Shown here piece by piece: positions 1 through 10,920 of a stretch of DNA of 64,000 nt. The DNA is from Fragum whitleyi (taxonomy: Eukaryota > Mollusca > Bivalvia > Cardiida > Cardiidae). The position numbers were made by a program, and so were the translations under genes. The notes under the pieces were generated by a model. It made no database searches. It had not been told where the DNA came from and saw only the letters and a program-made list of their open reading frames with translations. Location of the stretch: NCBI GenBank assembly GCA_948146395.1, contig OX411554.1, positions 38,913,730 to 38,977,729 of the forward strand. Direction: 5' to 3'. Each line of letters starts with the position of its first letter. The first letter of the stretch is position 1.

Positions 1-39
1 AGGCACGTAAAAAGCAGGGATTAAACAGCAAAGGGTTTA
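1..39 (+). mobile_element. 3' end of a TTAA-type MITE (family C), cut by window edge
   Basis: These bases match the last part of the complete family C copy that ends at 15077, including its terminal AGCAAAGGGTT. The rest of the element lies left of the window. Confidence 0.7.
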
Positions 40-375
40 GAGTAAGGATAGTTCCTGAGTAGATATAAACATCTTTACACAATGCAATAGGAATTAAGTG
101 TTTTTCTCAATGGTCGCTAAATGGGTTCATGATAAACACACAGCTGATTTAACAATGCATTACCTATTTAAAATGAGCATGACCTGTGCTGCATGCCCTT
201 ATGTTTTTTGCAGCATGAACTCATTCACACTCATTCAATTTCATTTCTAAATCATTCCAAAATCATTGATCTTGTCAATTTCACAATGTTCTTAAATGTA
301 ATAGAACCCCAGACATCCAATGATTGAAGCATGTCTGTCTGATGTACTGGACTATGACAGACACCAGCCTTATAA
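40..375. other. No gene seen
   Basis: AT-rich sequence. Bases 230-300 resemble the subterminal part of the TIR element family I (compare 21470-21520). No coding frame or splice pattern was recognised. Confidence 0.4.
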
Positions 376-377
376 TA

Positions 378-701
378 CAGTAAAACTTGTTTAAGCAACC
401 ACTTAAGTGACCACCATAAAGCAGTCGTTTATGGGAATGGTCGATTAATACCAAATACCATGATGTGATAGATTTTGATAGAATTCATATATTGTCAGTC
501 AAGTCGTATTGAATCCTATTATGTTTGAACCCATTAGAATCGTCTTGAGACAATTCTACTGGGTTTCAACAACATAAGATTCAACATTAACCAATTTTTC
601 GTTAAGAATTTCCTCTTTTTCAGAGATTTTGCTTGTATCAAATGGACTTTTTCCTAAAATTGGTCGCTCAATTGACGTGGTTGCTTGAGCAATATCGACT
701 G
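378..701. mobile_element. Tc1/pogo-like MITE (family G), copy 1
   Basis: The element begins CAGTAAAACTTG and ends with the inverted form CAATATCGACTG. TA dinucleotides flank both ends (376-377 and 702-703), as expected for the Tc1/mariner/pogo superfamily. Subterminal TTAAGCGACCACC-like blocks recur on both arms. A second copy with the same ends is at 14174-14522. No transposase is encoded. Confidence 0.75.
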
Positions 702-745
702 TATATAATGTTACAAACAAACTGTAATCAACCGGAGCACAGCTG

Positions 746-842
746 AAAAATACCCGTTGTGAGCCGGCCTCGAACCTTTGCGGACAAGTAATATTCTAAT
801 TTTTGGTTTACAAGTCCAATGCCCTAACCACTGAGACAAAGA
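746..842 (-). repeat. tRNA-derived SINE head
   Basis: On the minus strand an A-box-like CAGTGGTTAGGGCATTGG is followed about 50 bases later by a B-box GGTTCGAGGCC, with a spacer too diverged for a functional tRNA cloverleaf. This is the usual head of a tRNA-derived SINE. Confidence 0.5.
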
Positions 843-1125
843 AGATCTTCCCTCAGGCAGGTGTCAGACATTGTATTTAAACCAACAAACCTATGCAGGA
901 CAGTGTTGAGAGTGATCTCAAATAATACACTCCCCCTTCAGAGTCATCATTTAGCCTATCTAGGCAGTTATGTGCTTTCTGAACTAACCAAGTTGGTACA
1001 ATGCCGACATAAATGGCTCAATTGCCATTGGTTCGTTACAATTGGTGGCAGCGGTGATTTACTGACAACTGCTGTATCAGAGATGCCTTACCCACGGGTC
1101 TCCCGGGCCAAGACTCAGTACATAC

Positions 1126-1219
1126 CTGTACAATATTTATGGCTTTACCCGCAGCCTTCAATCTTAACTCTGGATTCACTATACTATATAGCTTTACTAA
1201 CAATGCACCATTCACCATT
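1126..1219 (-). CDS. MRPS22: Mitochondrial ribosomal protein mS22, sixth recognised exon
   Basis: This 94-nt exon follows a strong polypyrimidine tract and acceptor (TTTTCTTTTTCAG) and ends at a CAG|GTATGT donor. Its first base completes a Lys codon begun in the exon ending at 6906, then 31 codons read through, including LVKLYSIVNPE and KAAGKAINIV. These align with the mS22 segment LVQLYHVLHPD...AAEGINLI of the human protein. The protein is a structural subunit of the mitochondrial 28S ribosomal subunit. The following C-terminal exon was not found and probably lies left of the window. Confidence 0.8.
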
Positions 1220-2610
1220 CTGAAAAAGAAAATATAAAAAATTTATTGTTGTCCTTCTTGGAACTCTATAAAATAAACTTTTAGAAAAAGGGTTGGACTC
1301 AGTATAGGTCAACAAGAGGGTGTATTTCTAATATAATGAAATAGAAAGGTATAATAATCATTCTAGGTTCATTACTTCAAGCCTGGACCCTGGCCTGTCT
1401 GCACAGATTGCACTGTCCAACCTGAGTCTATACTTTACTCCCCTCCAAGATGGCCCCTTTTTGCATGACGAGTCACATGTATGCGACCAATTACAACTAG
1501 AACTGTCGCAGTTTCAGTTAATTCCCATTGATAGTTTAGGAGGAGCTGCACACAAAATAAACAATGATTTTCATTCAATTCAAGGGCATATAATTCAATG
1601 AGTAAAAGCCAGATAAATCAGGAACTACATTACATATCAAATAAATTTTAGTCCAAAGCACAAATAGACATCATACAGAGTCATTGTGGCAAGTTACCCT
1701 TCATTCCAATTTAAATATATAGGAGAAAGTGAGCTCACAAGAAATTTTGTGTTTTGTTAAATTCAAGGGCAGTATATTCAAAATAACTCAAGATTGACTA
1801 GAGTGATTTAAATTTTAAAGGTCTTATGCACAACTAGACATCATAGGGAGTAATTGTGTCAAATTTCAGCTCATTCCCATTAGTATTTAGCAGTTGTGCA
1901 CTCAAAAAATGGCTAACGGATAGACAGACAGACAGACAGATGGATGGACAGACAGCCAGACCAATGGGGCATATAAAAACAGGACATAGATAGAGAGGGT
2001 AAAAGTATTAAGCCTAAATCAGGCTGTTTCGGGTTGAGACTTTTCTGTTGCCCATTTCCTAATCTAGAGTAATTTTACCTTTCTTTATATATTTTGTTGG
2101 AATTCATTCCCTGATTCTAAGTTGATAGTGCAAATGACTTGTCATTTGTCTCCCTACAATAGGCTTATTTAATATGATACATAGAAAGCTTATCGGCAAG
2201 ATGAGTAGCTGTTAGCTCCGATGAATTTATTTGCTTTCACTGTTTTAGAAACGAAAGGAAAACATAAGATGGTGCACCAGCCGCGGTGATACATCTGTGT
2301 TAATGTTGGAAGACGCATTGCTCTTCAAATAACAAACATATATCTGAGCCTGAGGTTAATAAACTTTTTTGTACTCAACTGATTATCTTCTCAATTTAGA
2401 ATTTGAATGAATGTATGAACACAAAAGATAATATCAATAAGTTGTTATTTATAACAACTTATTAATATTAGCTTTCATATTCATACATTTTTTACAGTAT
2501 TATTACAGAATGACAGCTTTGCTCTCAATTTTAAACCTCATCATCCCAACATGCTAAAAGAATCGTTAATGATTAACATGTGCAAATAACTTTGGTTAAC
2601 ACTAGTTAAA
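1220..2610. other. Intron DNA with repeat fragments
   Basis: Part of the MRPS22 intron between the exons at 1126 and 6906. Bases 1290-1370 resemble the interior of family L MITEs (compare 44930-45000). At 1918-1985 a GACA-rich run followed by GGGGCATATAAAA resembles the tail of small hairpin elements such as the one ending at 13593. Nothing else recognised. Confidence 0.45.
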
Positions 2611-3850
2611 GACAAAAGGACCAAGATGGTCCTAGATCGCTCACCTGAGTCTCTTTGACCCCTGGGACATCACATTAATTAGATAGGCAGATGTCAAAAA
2701 GTAGATAATTGCCTAAGATCAATACCATGGAACGTTTTCAGCAAAGAGCAAGACAGATATGCCTCTTTGATTCTATGTAAAAAGGGATGCACCCGGGTGG
2801 ACCCCAAATGTGATCCCAGGGTCTTGATATGAACAAACTTGGTAGAGGTCTACTACATGATGCTACATACTAAATATGAAAGCTGTCTGCCTACTGGTTT
2901 CAAAAAAGATTTTTGAAGGTTTCCCTGTTTTCACCCTTCGTGCTCGGATGAGCTGAAAGGGATGGGCCCGGGTAGAGCCAAAATATGACCCAAGGGTCTT
3001 GATATGAACAAATTTGGTAGGGGCCCACTAGATGATACTACATACCGAAAATGAAAGCAGTGTGCCCTCTGGTTTCAATTAAAGCAGATTTTAAAAGATT
3101 TTTGCTCTTTGATTCTATGTAAAAAGGGTTGCGCCCGGGTGGAGCCCGAATATGATCCCAGGGTCCTGATATGAACAAACTTAGTAGAGGTCTACTAGAT
3201 GATGCTACATACCAAATATGAAAGCTGTCTGTCTTCTGGTTTCATAGAAGAAGATTTTTGAAGATTTTCATTTTTACCCTTCCTGCTCATAAGAGATAAA
3301 GGGATGCACCCGTGCAAAGCCCAAATATGACCAAAGGGTCTTGATATGAACAAATTTAGTAGAGGCCCACTAGGTGATGCTACATACTAAATATGAAAGC
3401 TGTGTGCCATCTGGTTTCAGAGGAGAAGATTTTTAAAGATTTTCGCTCTTTGATTCTATGTAAAAAGGGTTGGGCTCCTGCAAAGCCCAAATATGATCCC
3501 ATGGTCTTGATATGAACAAACTTGGTAGAGGTTCACTAGATGATGCTACATACCAAATATGAAAGCTGTCTGCCTTCTGGTTTCAGAGAAGCAAATTTTG
3601 AAAGATTTTCATATTTTCACCCTTTTTGTTAAGGGTAAAGGGAAAGTTAAGGGTGGATTTCATTTATGTGAACAACTTTGGTAGAGCTTTACCCAAGGAA
3701 CATCTCTGCCAAGTTTCATCAAGATTGGTCCACTGGTTTAGGAGGAGAAGATGTTTAAAGAAATTGTGGACGACGGACGACTGCCGACAGACGACGGACA
3801 TTCTACTATTACAATAGCTCACCTTGAGCACTTCGTGCTCAGGTGAGCTA
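2611..3850 (+). mobile_element. Helentron-like non-autonomous element, type A copy 1
   Basis: The 5' end carries the near-palindrome GGACCAAGATGGTCC followed by TCGCTCACCTGAG. The 3' end carries a (GACGGAC)-like run, then the stem-loop GAGCACTTCGTGCTC, then AGGTGAGCTA. The ends form subterminal inverted repeats (CTCACCTGAG and CTCAGGTGAG). The core is several diverged tandem units of about 150-180 bp, each with the phrase CTTGATATGAACAAA. No protein is encoded. The architecture fits non-autonomous Helentron/pearl elements of bivalves; the class is inference. Confidence 0.7.
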
Positions 3851-5203
3851 AAGACATAAAAAGATTTTTTTTCTTATCTTATCAACATACAACATTATCT
3901 TAATTTCGTAATCTAGTACTATAAGTAATTCCTTATCTCCTTTCTGTTTGTTTGTATGATGATAACACAAATCTAAATTTAGTTCTATCCAAATAACAGA
4001 TTTAAGATGTCATATACTTAATACGAGGGTTTCCCAGAAATTTGTGAACTTTTTCGATTATCTAAAAATCAAGCATCCGATTAAGGTGAAACTCTTGAGT
4101 TGACAAAACATGTTGATTTGCAACAGATTGACAAAGGTTTTTCAGTTTTGATATGTTTATGTTAAAAATTACAGCTATGAAAGACACGCTCTGTGGGGTT
4201 GGTCGGCTCACTCAAAATTTGTTACTTACGAATCTTATATGGTAGATGTTTGAATGTCATTCATTTCAATATTCACAAGGAGTTTGATAAACAAATAAGA
4301 TTGTTGAAAACAGTCAACTTCAGAGTTTGCGTATGTGTATTTTCATACAAATTGCATCACGCAGTGCGCAGTTATGAAGTTTTATTATGTCCAAGTATGA
4401 TCAAACGGCAAGAAAATTATGACATCAACAGATCGCTCGACACAAAAAAAGTTCATAATTAGTTCTGGAGCGCAAAATGAGACCTATACAGACCATAAGA
4501 GAATTCCAATTGAGGAATGACCATACTTTAATGTATAACGTATAAAAGAGGTATAAAACTAATTGACTTAAGGACATCAGGGAAAAAAGGTTGAGTTAGG
4601 AAAAGTCAATGAGAGCAGTGTCGATAAGGAATAAAAGACGTTTTTGACCGACGTCTATCATGATGCATCATGGAATAAACAGAATCTAAAAGTAAGTAAA
4701 TCAGCAATGTATAGTTTGATATGACTTGATTGTGAGTCGCGCCAGTGAACCATAGGTATTGAGGCTTTCAAAAAATATGCATGCATTTTCGGCATCAAGA
4801 GAAATTTGGAAGCAGTACCCACAAATCCAAGAATGCTTTGGGTGGTCTATCTCAATGAATTCAGGAAGTCTTAGTGTAATACTTGGGTATTCAAAACAAA
4901 CCCAAATTAATATTTCCTATGAGTGTAATACAGTAGAAATTCCTTTTATGAAACGTCTTGAAACACAACGATAGATTATGAAAGAAAAAAACATTTACTC
5001 AACCCTTTTCGGAATAAAAAAAAAGTATACAATATTGCCTTCTCACACAAAAGATTGAGAAAAAGGCTTTTTTTTTTCAATTCAAATATTTTATTGGATG
5101 CATAACAAAAGTGTATGTCAACATTTCTTTGAGATATGTTTTTGACTAAGGTTTCTTTCTTTGTAACAAGTCCATAGGACTGGTAAGGACGCTACTTTGA
5201 TTA
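3851..5203. other. Intron DNA, nothing identified
   Basis: Stretch of the MRPS22 intron. Short open frames at 4193-4462 and 4759-4974 show no recognisable motif and no family likeness. No repeat could be placed. Confidence 0.4.
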
Positions 5204-6630
5204 CAAGAGGGCCATAGTGGCCCTAAATCGCTCACCTGAATGAACTGTCTAAAATTTTCAAAAGCAGGTTTAGATGAGAATGATGAATAAATGTCACTTA
5301 GCTAAATAATGCTGTTGCTTCTCTAAAACTTAAGAATCCTTTTTTACAATTTTCAGGTTAAATTACAAGTTTTTCTATGATTTGAGTCTGTGAACTAGTT
5401 TTTGACCCCAAATGAACTGATTTCAAATTCATCCAAAATTGAATCAATTCAATCATTCTGACCAAATTTCAAGTTGATCACGCAAAAAATGCGTGCATAC
5501 AAGGTTTTTCTAAGATTTGACGCTGTGACCTAGTATTTGACCCCAGTTGACTCAATCACGAATTCGTCCATGATTTCATCAAGACAATCATTCTGACAAA
5601 ATTTTAGGTTGATCAGGCAAAAAATGTGGCCTGTAGCGTGCATACAAGGTTTTTCTAAGATTTGACCCTGTGATCTAGTTTTTGACCCCAGTTTACCCAA
5701 TTTCAAACTCATCCGAGATTTCATCAAGACAATCATTCTGACAAAATTTTAGGTTGATTGGGCAAAAAATGTAGCCTCTAGAGTGCATAAAAGTTTTTCT
5801 AAGATTTGACCCCGTGACCCAAGTAATGACCCCAGTTGACCCATTTTCAAATGTGTCCAGGATTTCATCAAGACAATCACTCTGACCAAATTTCAGGTTG
5901 ATCGGGCAAAAAATGATGCCTCTAGATTGCATACAAGGTTTTTCTAATATTTGACCCTGTGACATAGTTTTTGACCCTAGTTGACCCAATTTCAAACTAG
6001 TCCAAGATTTCATCAAGACAATCATTCTGACCAAATTTCAAGTTGATCAGGCAAAAAATATGGCCTCTAGAGTGCAGGTTGATCAGGCAAAAAATGTGGC
6101 CTCTAGATTGCATATAAGGTTTTTCTATGATTTGACCCTATGACATAGTTTTTGACCCCAATTGACCCAATTTTGAACTCATCCATGATTTCATCAAGAC
6201 AATCATCCTGACCGAATAACAGGTTGATTGCGCAAAAAATATGGCTTCTAGAGTGCATACAAGGTTTTTTGTAAAATTTGACCCCGTGACCTAGTTTTTG
6301 ACCACATTTGACCCAATTTCAAACTCATCCAAGATTCCATCGAGACAATCATTCTGACCAAATTTCAGGTTGATCAGGCCAAAAATGAGGCCTCTAGAGT
6401 GCATACAAGATTTTTCTTATATTTGACCCCGTGACCTAGTTTTTGACCAGAATTCGAAGTCGTCTGAGATTTCATCAAGACAATCATTCTTACCAAATTT
6501 CAGGTTGGTCGTGCCAAATATGTGGCCTCTAGAGTGCATACAAGGCAAATGTTGAGGACGGACGACTGACGACGGACATCCACCTTACCACAATAGCTCA
6601 CCTTGAGCACTTCGTGCTCAGGTGAGCTAA
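5204..6630 (+). mobile_element. Helentron-like element, type D
   Basis: The ends are those of type A: CAAGAGGGCCATAGTGGCCC plus TCGCTCACCTGA on the left, and TTGAGCACTTCGTGCTCAGG plus TGAGCTA on the right. The core is unrelated to type A. It consists of about eight diverged units of roughly 145 bp containing CAGGTTGATCAGGCAAAAAA and CATCAAGACAATCATTCTGA. It lies in an MRPS22 intron. Confidence 0.7.
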
Positions 6631-6905
6631 AAAGTGATTCAGTGTGGAAACGACGTTAATAGCGTGCGCCGACACCCATTTCCTAGTGTTACGTTTCAAT
6701 TCAAATCTTAGTGAGTATTCAAAATAGCCCACTGTTATTACACCAGAATAAAGGAAAACGATTAATCCACATTACTTGTAAGTTTCAATTTCGTTGAACG
6801 ATTGGAATAAAAGTAATGGCAAAAGATTACGAATTCCTTGGACAACCCTCGTACATTATCTTACTTTTAAAATTATCTTATTTTTAGTGATTTAATATTA
6901 CTTAC

Positions 6906-7051
6906 TTATCATTTTCTATGAGGTGTTGTAACAAAGGCCCTATTGACTTCACCCAACAAAAATAAAACACCATTGGACCATAAAATCTGGTAGACCATAG
7001 TTCATCAAATTGTTTATGTTTAGCAATTTCTTCATAAATTCTTCTAGATAC
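6906..7051 (-). CDS. MRPS22: Mitochondrial ribosomal protein mS22, fifth recognised exon
   Basis: This 146-nt exon starts in phase 0 after CTATTGCAG and ends two bases into a codon at an AA|GTAAGT donor. It encodes VSRRIYEEIAKHKQFDELW, STRFYGPMVFYF and LLQHLIEND. These match the mS22 block that in the human protein reads [20 protein letters not shown]. Phase agrees with the neighbours at 14075 and 1219. A repeat of family H begins about ten bases upstream of the acceptor and supplies part of its pyrimidine tract. Confidence 0.9.
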
Positions 7052-7062
7052 CTGCAATAGAT

Positions 7063-7560
7063 AGAGGATAATTGGTTGCTTCAGTGTAAGATCGATTTAT
7101 ATTCATTGAGTGAACAACGAAAGCTATATTTTCTTTTGTTGTTCACAAAATGAAATATTAATCGATCTTACTCGAAAAACAAACAATTTATCTATTTCTT
7201 TATTGCAAAAATGAGACAAAATCTGGAATTTCTTGGACATATTTTCGTAAAGCGCGTCATTTTGCGTGTGATTGCTATGCAACATTCATTGTGACGTCAC
7301 TTATTTCGCCCTGCATAGATGACGTCAGATAGGATGAAATGCATAAAAGCAGGGAATAAATTTTTGATAATTTCACTGCTTTAGTAGTGATATTATCCAG
7401 ATAATTTCACTGCTTTAGCGGTGAGATTATCAAGTGATAATCTACCATTATTTCTCGATAAATCATCGAAAAGCATTAAAGAAATAATACAGACAAACCC
7501 TCTAAAATGCAACCCTGATAACAACAACTGTGTACAATAAATTGGGCTTTTTTCGGCATG
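7063..7560. repeat. Interspersed repeat family H, copy 1
   Basis: Begins near AGAGGATAATTG and includes TCAGTGTAAGATCGATTTAT. Other copies are at 15560-17980 (interrupted by two insertions) and, inverted, about 14640-14820. This copy is uninterrupted and serves as the empty site for the element inserted at 16479. Two TGACGTCA-like palindromes occur at 7291 and 7320. Confidence 0.55.
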
Positions 7561-7748
7561 GTCTAATTTTCGCCAATTTTGCAACTCTCGCTAGGTGACA
7601 AAAATTGATTGCACCCAAATATCCCTGATATTGTTTGTTTTTTTCAAGCCATACAGTCATTTCCTATCAAATTGAAAAATTAAACGAGGCTTACCTGTAA
7701 GGTGAAGTTTGATTGTAATTCCATGAGTCCGATTAAAGATCATGAGGG

Positions 7749-7786
7749 AATTAAAATGAGATGCGAGCCGCGCATGCGCAGTCAGT
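7749..7786. repeat. DIRS inverted terminal repeat, 3' copy
   Basis: This 38-bp block is the reverse complement of 12244-12281. It contains GCGCATGCGC. The sequence outside it (7670-7748) is unique to this end and reappears complemented in the internal complementary region. Confidence 0.9.
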
Positions 7787-7871
7787 CTTCAAAGAATTTA
7801 TCAATATTGTGAAGTTGTATAGATCAAATTAAATGAATTTGATATTATGTAGATCAAGGGAGGGTGGTGGG

Positions 7872-8003
7872 ATTTTAATTCCCTCATGATCTTTAATCGG
7901 ACTCATGGAATTACAATCAAACTTCACCTTACAGGTAAGCCTCGTTTAATTTTTCAATTCCATTTCGCCGATTACGATACATTGCGGTAATTAAAATGAG
8001 ACT
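7872..8003. repeat. DIRS internal complementary region
   Basis: Bases 7872-7968 are the complement of the outer 3' terminus (7670-7757). Bases about 7965-8003 are the complement of the outer 5' terminus (about 12275-12314). The two parts meet at a shared AATT. This fused complement of both ends is diagnostic of DIRS elements and is the proposed template for joining the ends in the circular intermediate. Confidence 0.9.
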
Positions 8004-8069
8004 TTAAAGCAACAATATTGATAAATACCCGCAAAAAATAGTCGTAAAATAAAGAAACACATATATACC

Positions 8070-9182
8070 TTAGATCTTAAGTACTGAGTTTTGAAAACTG
8101 TTCTCCTGGACAATAGGCTTATTGTAGAATTTTCTAAAGGTATTTTCCCTCGACCATCCTGCAGTTTTAAGAATGTCTTGTATTGGTACATTTCTTTCCA
8201 TAGCTTTTGATGCTGCTGCAGCCCTAACACTATGGGGCCCAAAGTGATTAATATCAATACCAGCACGATGCATAACTGTTCTAACCCATCGAGCAACTGT
8301 ATCTTTTGTTACATGCTTATGTGGTTTAACATAACTAATTAACAATGATTCTTCATGTCCTCTAATACTTTTAGTTCTAGACAAATACTCTTTCAAAACA
8401 AAATAACTACACAATCGTCTATCAGGTGGGTATCCCTTTACCCGTAAAAACGAAAATTCATATCCTGGTCTGCTTTGCTTAATCAAACCAGTAAACTGTA
8501 AAACAAACTCTGAACTTGTTTTTCTCAACTGTTTAACACTTAACTTATGTACATTGTCAATGCGAGCTGCGTTCGTTAAAGCCAGTAACATCACCAGCTT
8601 CAAAGTAAGGTCTTTTAAAGACAGAGATTTGACCGGAGAAAGTCTGCGTAAATAGTTCAGCACTTTATCTACATCCCATACACTAGTATATCTTGATTTT
8701 GTTGGTCTGATATTGAAAACTCCTTTGAGAAACCTCACAACCAAGGGATGAGCTCCAACAGGAATGTTTTTAAACTTTATTCCTATGGCTGACAATGCTG
8801 ATCTAGCAGTATTTATCGAGCTGTAGGTTAATCCATCGTGAAATAAACCAGTCAAAAACTCTATAACTTGATTGACAGAGGGCGAAACTTCACTAATTTT
8901 CCTTTCACGACAATATCTAAACCATCTATGTATATGCGTTTTATATCCCTTCTTGGTTGAAGATCTCCAAGAGGCCATAATGATATTGGTTGCTTTTGAA
9001 GAAAGGCCTCGCTCTCTGTAGATATTCCTGATATTCTGCAGGCCATCATCACAAGTTTTTCCGACAGCGGATGACTGTCCTTTGAATGTGGAAGAGAAAG
9101 TAAACGTTTCGTTTTCGGTAGAATCATCGGAGCTGCAACTAGCATTTTCATCAAGGGGCTGAACCATAGTTGAGTTTCCCAA
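8070..9182 (-). CDS. DIRS tyrosine recombinase (integrase)
   Basis: The 370-residue protein is a phage-integrase-type tyrosine recombinase that would insert the circular cDNA copy. An N-terminal SAM-like DNA-binding region lies around residues 65-160. The catalytic residues are all visible: Arg207 in TNAARIDNVHKL, His317 and Arg320 in GPHSVRAAA, Trp343 in the TAGWS motif and nucleophile Tyr353 in RKFYNKP. The ORF starts inside the end of the RT ORF, in another frame, with 322 bases of overlap. No stop or frameshift was seen. Confidence 0.93.
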   Translation of the reverse strand: MGNSTMVQPLDENASCSSDDSTENETFTFSSTFKGQSSAVGKTCDDGLQNIRNIYRERGLSSKATNIIMASWRSSTKKGYKTHIHRWFRYCRERKISEVSPSVNQVIEFLTGLFHDGLTYSSINTARSALSAIGIKFKNIPVGAHPLVVRFLKGVFNIRPTKSRYTSVWDVDKVLNYLRRLSPVKSLSLKDLTLKLVMLLALTNAARIDNVHKLSVKQLRKTSSEFVLQFTGLIKQSRPGYEFSFLRVKGYPPDRRLCSYFVLKEYLSRTKSIRGHEESLLISYVKPHKHVTKDTVARWVRTVMHRAGIDINHFGPHSVRAAAASKAMERNVPIQDILKTAGWSRENTFRKFYNKPIVQENSFQNSVLKI

Positions 9183-10918
9183 AGGGGAGCTATAAGAATA
9201 GCTTGTACTTGGCTGTTCTGGATTTTTCGAACGCAGCTGCTGAGCAAACTGAAAGGAGGAAAGATATACACTAATTTAAACATTTTCCAATTCACAGTAA
9301 AAGCATCTATGAAAGTAGCTGAAGGGTCAGGTTTCCACGCACAGTATTTCTCTATTTTATTATTTAGTCTAGACGCAAATAGGTCTATGCATGGTTTTTG
9401 CCAGATTTCACAAATTTTACTAAAAACCTGATCATTCAGCTCCCATTCTGTTTTGTCATTGAAATGACGGGAGGGCGTATCTGCTAGGTTAACTTTACCG
9501 GGGATATGAGTCACTGAAATCCATGCATTATTATCAAGACACCATGACCAGATTTGTTTGGCTATTCTGTTACAGTCTACAGAACGGACTCCCCCCATGT
9601 TAGCAATATAGCACACTGTAGTAGAGGAGTCTGTCATGATTTTAATGTGTTTGCCCCTAAAATTTTCAGACAGAGATTTTAAGGCAAACCAGACAGCAAG
9701 AATTTCCAAAACATTGATATAGTATAAACTCTCTTGTTTTGTCCAATGACCACCTATTTCTGAGCCATCAAACAACACACCCCAACCTATCTTACTTGCA
9801 TCTGTCTGAATGGTCACATCAGGATCATTTCTACCTATGTGTCTTACTTGAAAATCAATGTTTTCATACCACCATGAAAGATCTGATTTCATGCTGGGGG
9901 TAATTTTCATGTATGCATCAAAATTTCCAAAACAACTCTTCAGAGCATTAATTTTAGCAAGTTCCAATTCTCGATAATAGAGTTTACCAAATTCAACTGC
10001 TGAAAACGCAGAGACCATTAATCCTGTAACTTTGGCAACCTGTCGAATCAAAGCTTTCTGACTTTGAATCAGTTTTAAACACTCCATTTTGATATTTTCT
10101 TTTTTGTCATCTGGCAAAGTGACAACCATTTTTTCAGAGTCAATGAGATTGCCTAAGTAGCAAATTTTCTTTGTAGGCACTACAACAGATTTTTCTAAAT
10201 TTAACATGAAACCTAAAGTGCTCATCAATGATGTTGTACTTTTGAAAGTGTTTTCACATTCATCAAATGTTTGACCCCCTAGCAAATTATCATCTATAAA
10301 GCCAGTACAAATATGACCATCCATGTGCAATTTAGCATAAACAGGCTTCATAAGCTTAGTGAATTTCAGCGGCCCACAACATAGGCCGTTAGGGAGAGCC
10401 GTAAATTGAAAAATCTTGCCTCGCCATGTAAATCTCAGAAACTTCTGGTGTTCTTCAGCAATTGGTACAGAATAGTAAGCATGCCTTATATCCACTGAAC
10501 AAAAAAACATATCCTTAGTTACAAGATTTAGGGCCGACTCAAATGTATCCATTTTGAAATGATAGTAAGGCAGAAATTCATTGAATTTCTTAAGATTCAA
10601 TATCAATCTGTACTCTCCATTTTTCTTTTTGCGTAGAAAAATTGGTGACAAAAATTGCCCTTTCTCGTATTGTACCTTAATGATAACTTTCTGCAAAAGA
10701 AGTTTTTCAATTTCTTGATCAATTGTTTTAGATTCCATGTCATTAAAATACTGAATAGGCATAAAATTAGGATTTTGATATGGATACACCCCATCTTTGA
10801 ATTCAATATGAAAATGATTCACCATATCCAATATATTTTTATCAGTTGTGAGATTTTTCCATTCAGATGCAAAATTTTTCAATCTTCCGGCTTGAAATAA
10901 TGGCATTTCACTTACCAT
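8861..10918 (-). CDS. DIRS reverse transcriptase / RNase H / methyltransferase-like polyprotein
   Basis: 685 residues. Reverse transcriptase motifs include CSVDIRHAYYS (Asp143), LPNGLCCGPLKFTKL, and the catalytic FIDDN (Asp209, Asp210). RNase H follows with Asp373 (QTDASKIGWG), Glu405 (NVLEILAVW), Asp430 (MTDSSTT) and Asp480 (GKVNLADTPSR). After residue 505 comes IDLFASRLNNK and the FPPF motif (553-556), the region annotated in DIRS elements as a DAM-like methyltransferase domain. The ATG lies two bases after the gag UAG stop. All catalytic residues are present. Confidence 0.93.
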   Translation of the reverse strand: MVSEMPLFQAGRLKNFASEWKNLTTDKNILDMVNHFHIEFKDGVYPYQNPNFMPIQYFNDMESKTIDQEIEKLLLQKVIIKVQYEKGQFLSPIFLRKKKNGEYRLILNLKKFNEFLPYYHFKMDTFESALNLVTKDMFFCSVDIRHAYYSVPIAEEHQKFLRFTWRGKIFQFTALPNGLCCGPLKFTKLMKPVYAKLHMDGHICTGFIDDNLLGGQTFDECENTFKSTTSLMSTLGFMLNLEKSVVVPTKKICYLGNLIDSEKMVVTLPDDKKENIKMECLKLIQSQKALIRQVAKVTGLMVSAFSAVEFGKLYYRELELAKINALKSCFGNFDAYMKITPSMKSDLSWWYENIDFQVRHIGRNDPDVTIQTDASKIGWGVLFDGSEIGGHWTKQESLYYINVLEILAVWFALKSLSENFRGKHIKIMTDSSTTVCYIANMGGVRSVDCNRIAKQIWSWCLDNNAWISVTHIPGKVNLADTPSRHFNDKTEWELNDQVFSKICEIWQKPCIDLFASRLNNKIEKYCAWKPDPSATFIDAFTVNWKMFKLVYIFPPFSLLSSCVRKIQNSQVQAILIAPLWETQLWFSPLMKMLVAAPMILPKTKRLLSLPHSKDSHPLSEKLVMMACRISGISTESEAFLQKQPISLWPLGDLQPRRDIKRIYIDGLDIVVKGKLVKFRPLSIKL

Positions 10919-10920
10919 AT

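Noticed and set aside
4021..4470. Mariner-like element suggested by a TACGAGGG start and facing AAAGTTC words
   Set aside because: No matching inverted end or transposase motif could be found.
8070..8296. Secondary minus-strand frame at 7991-8296
   Set aside because: It is a shadow of the recombinase ORF and shows none of its motifs.
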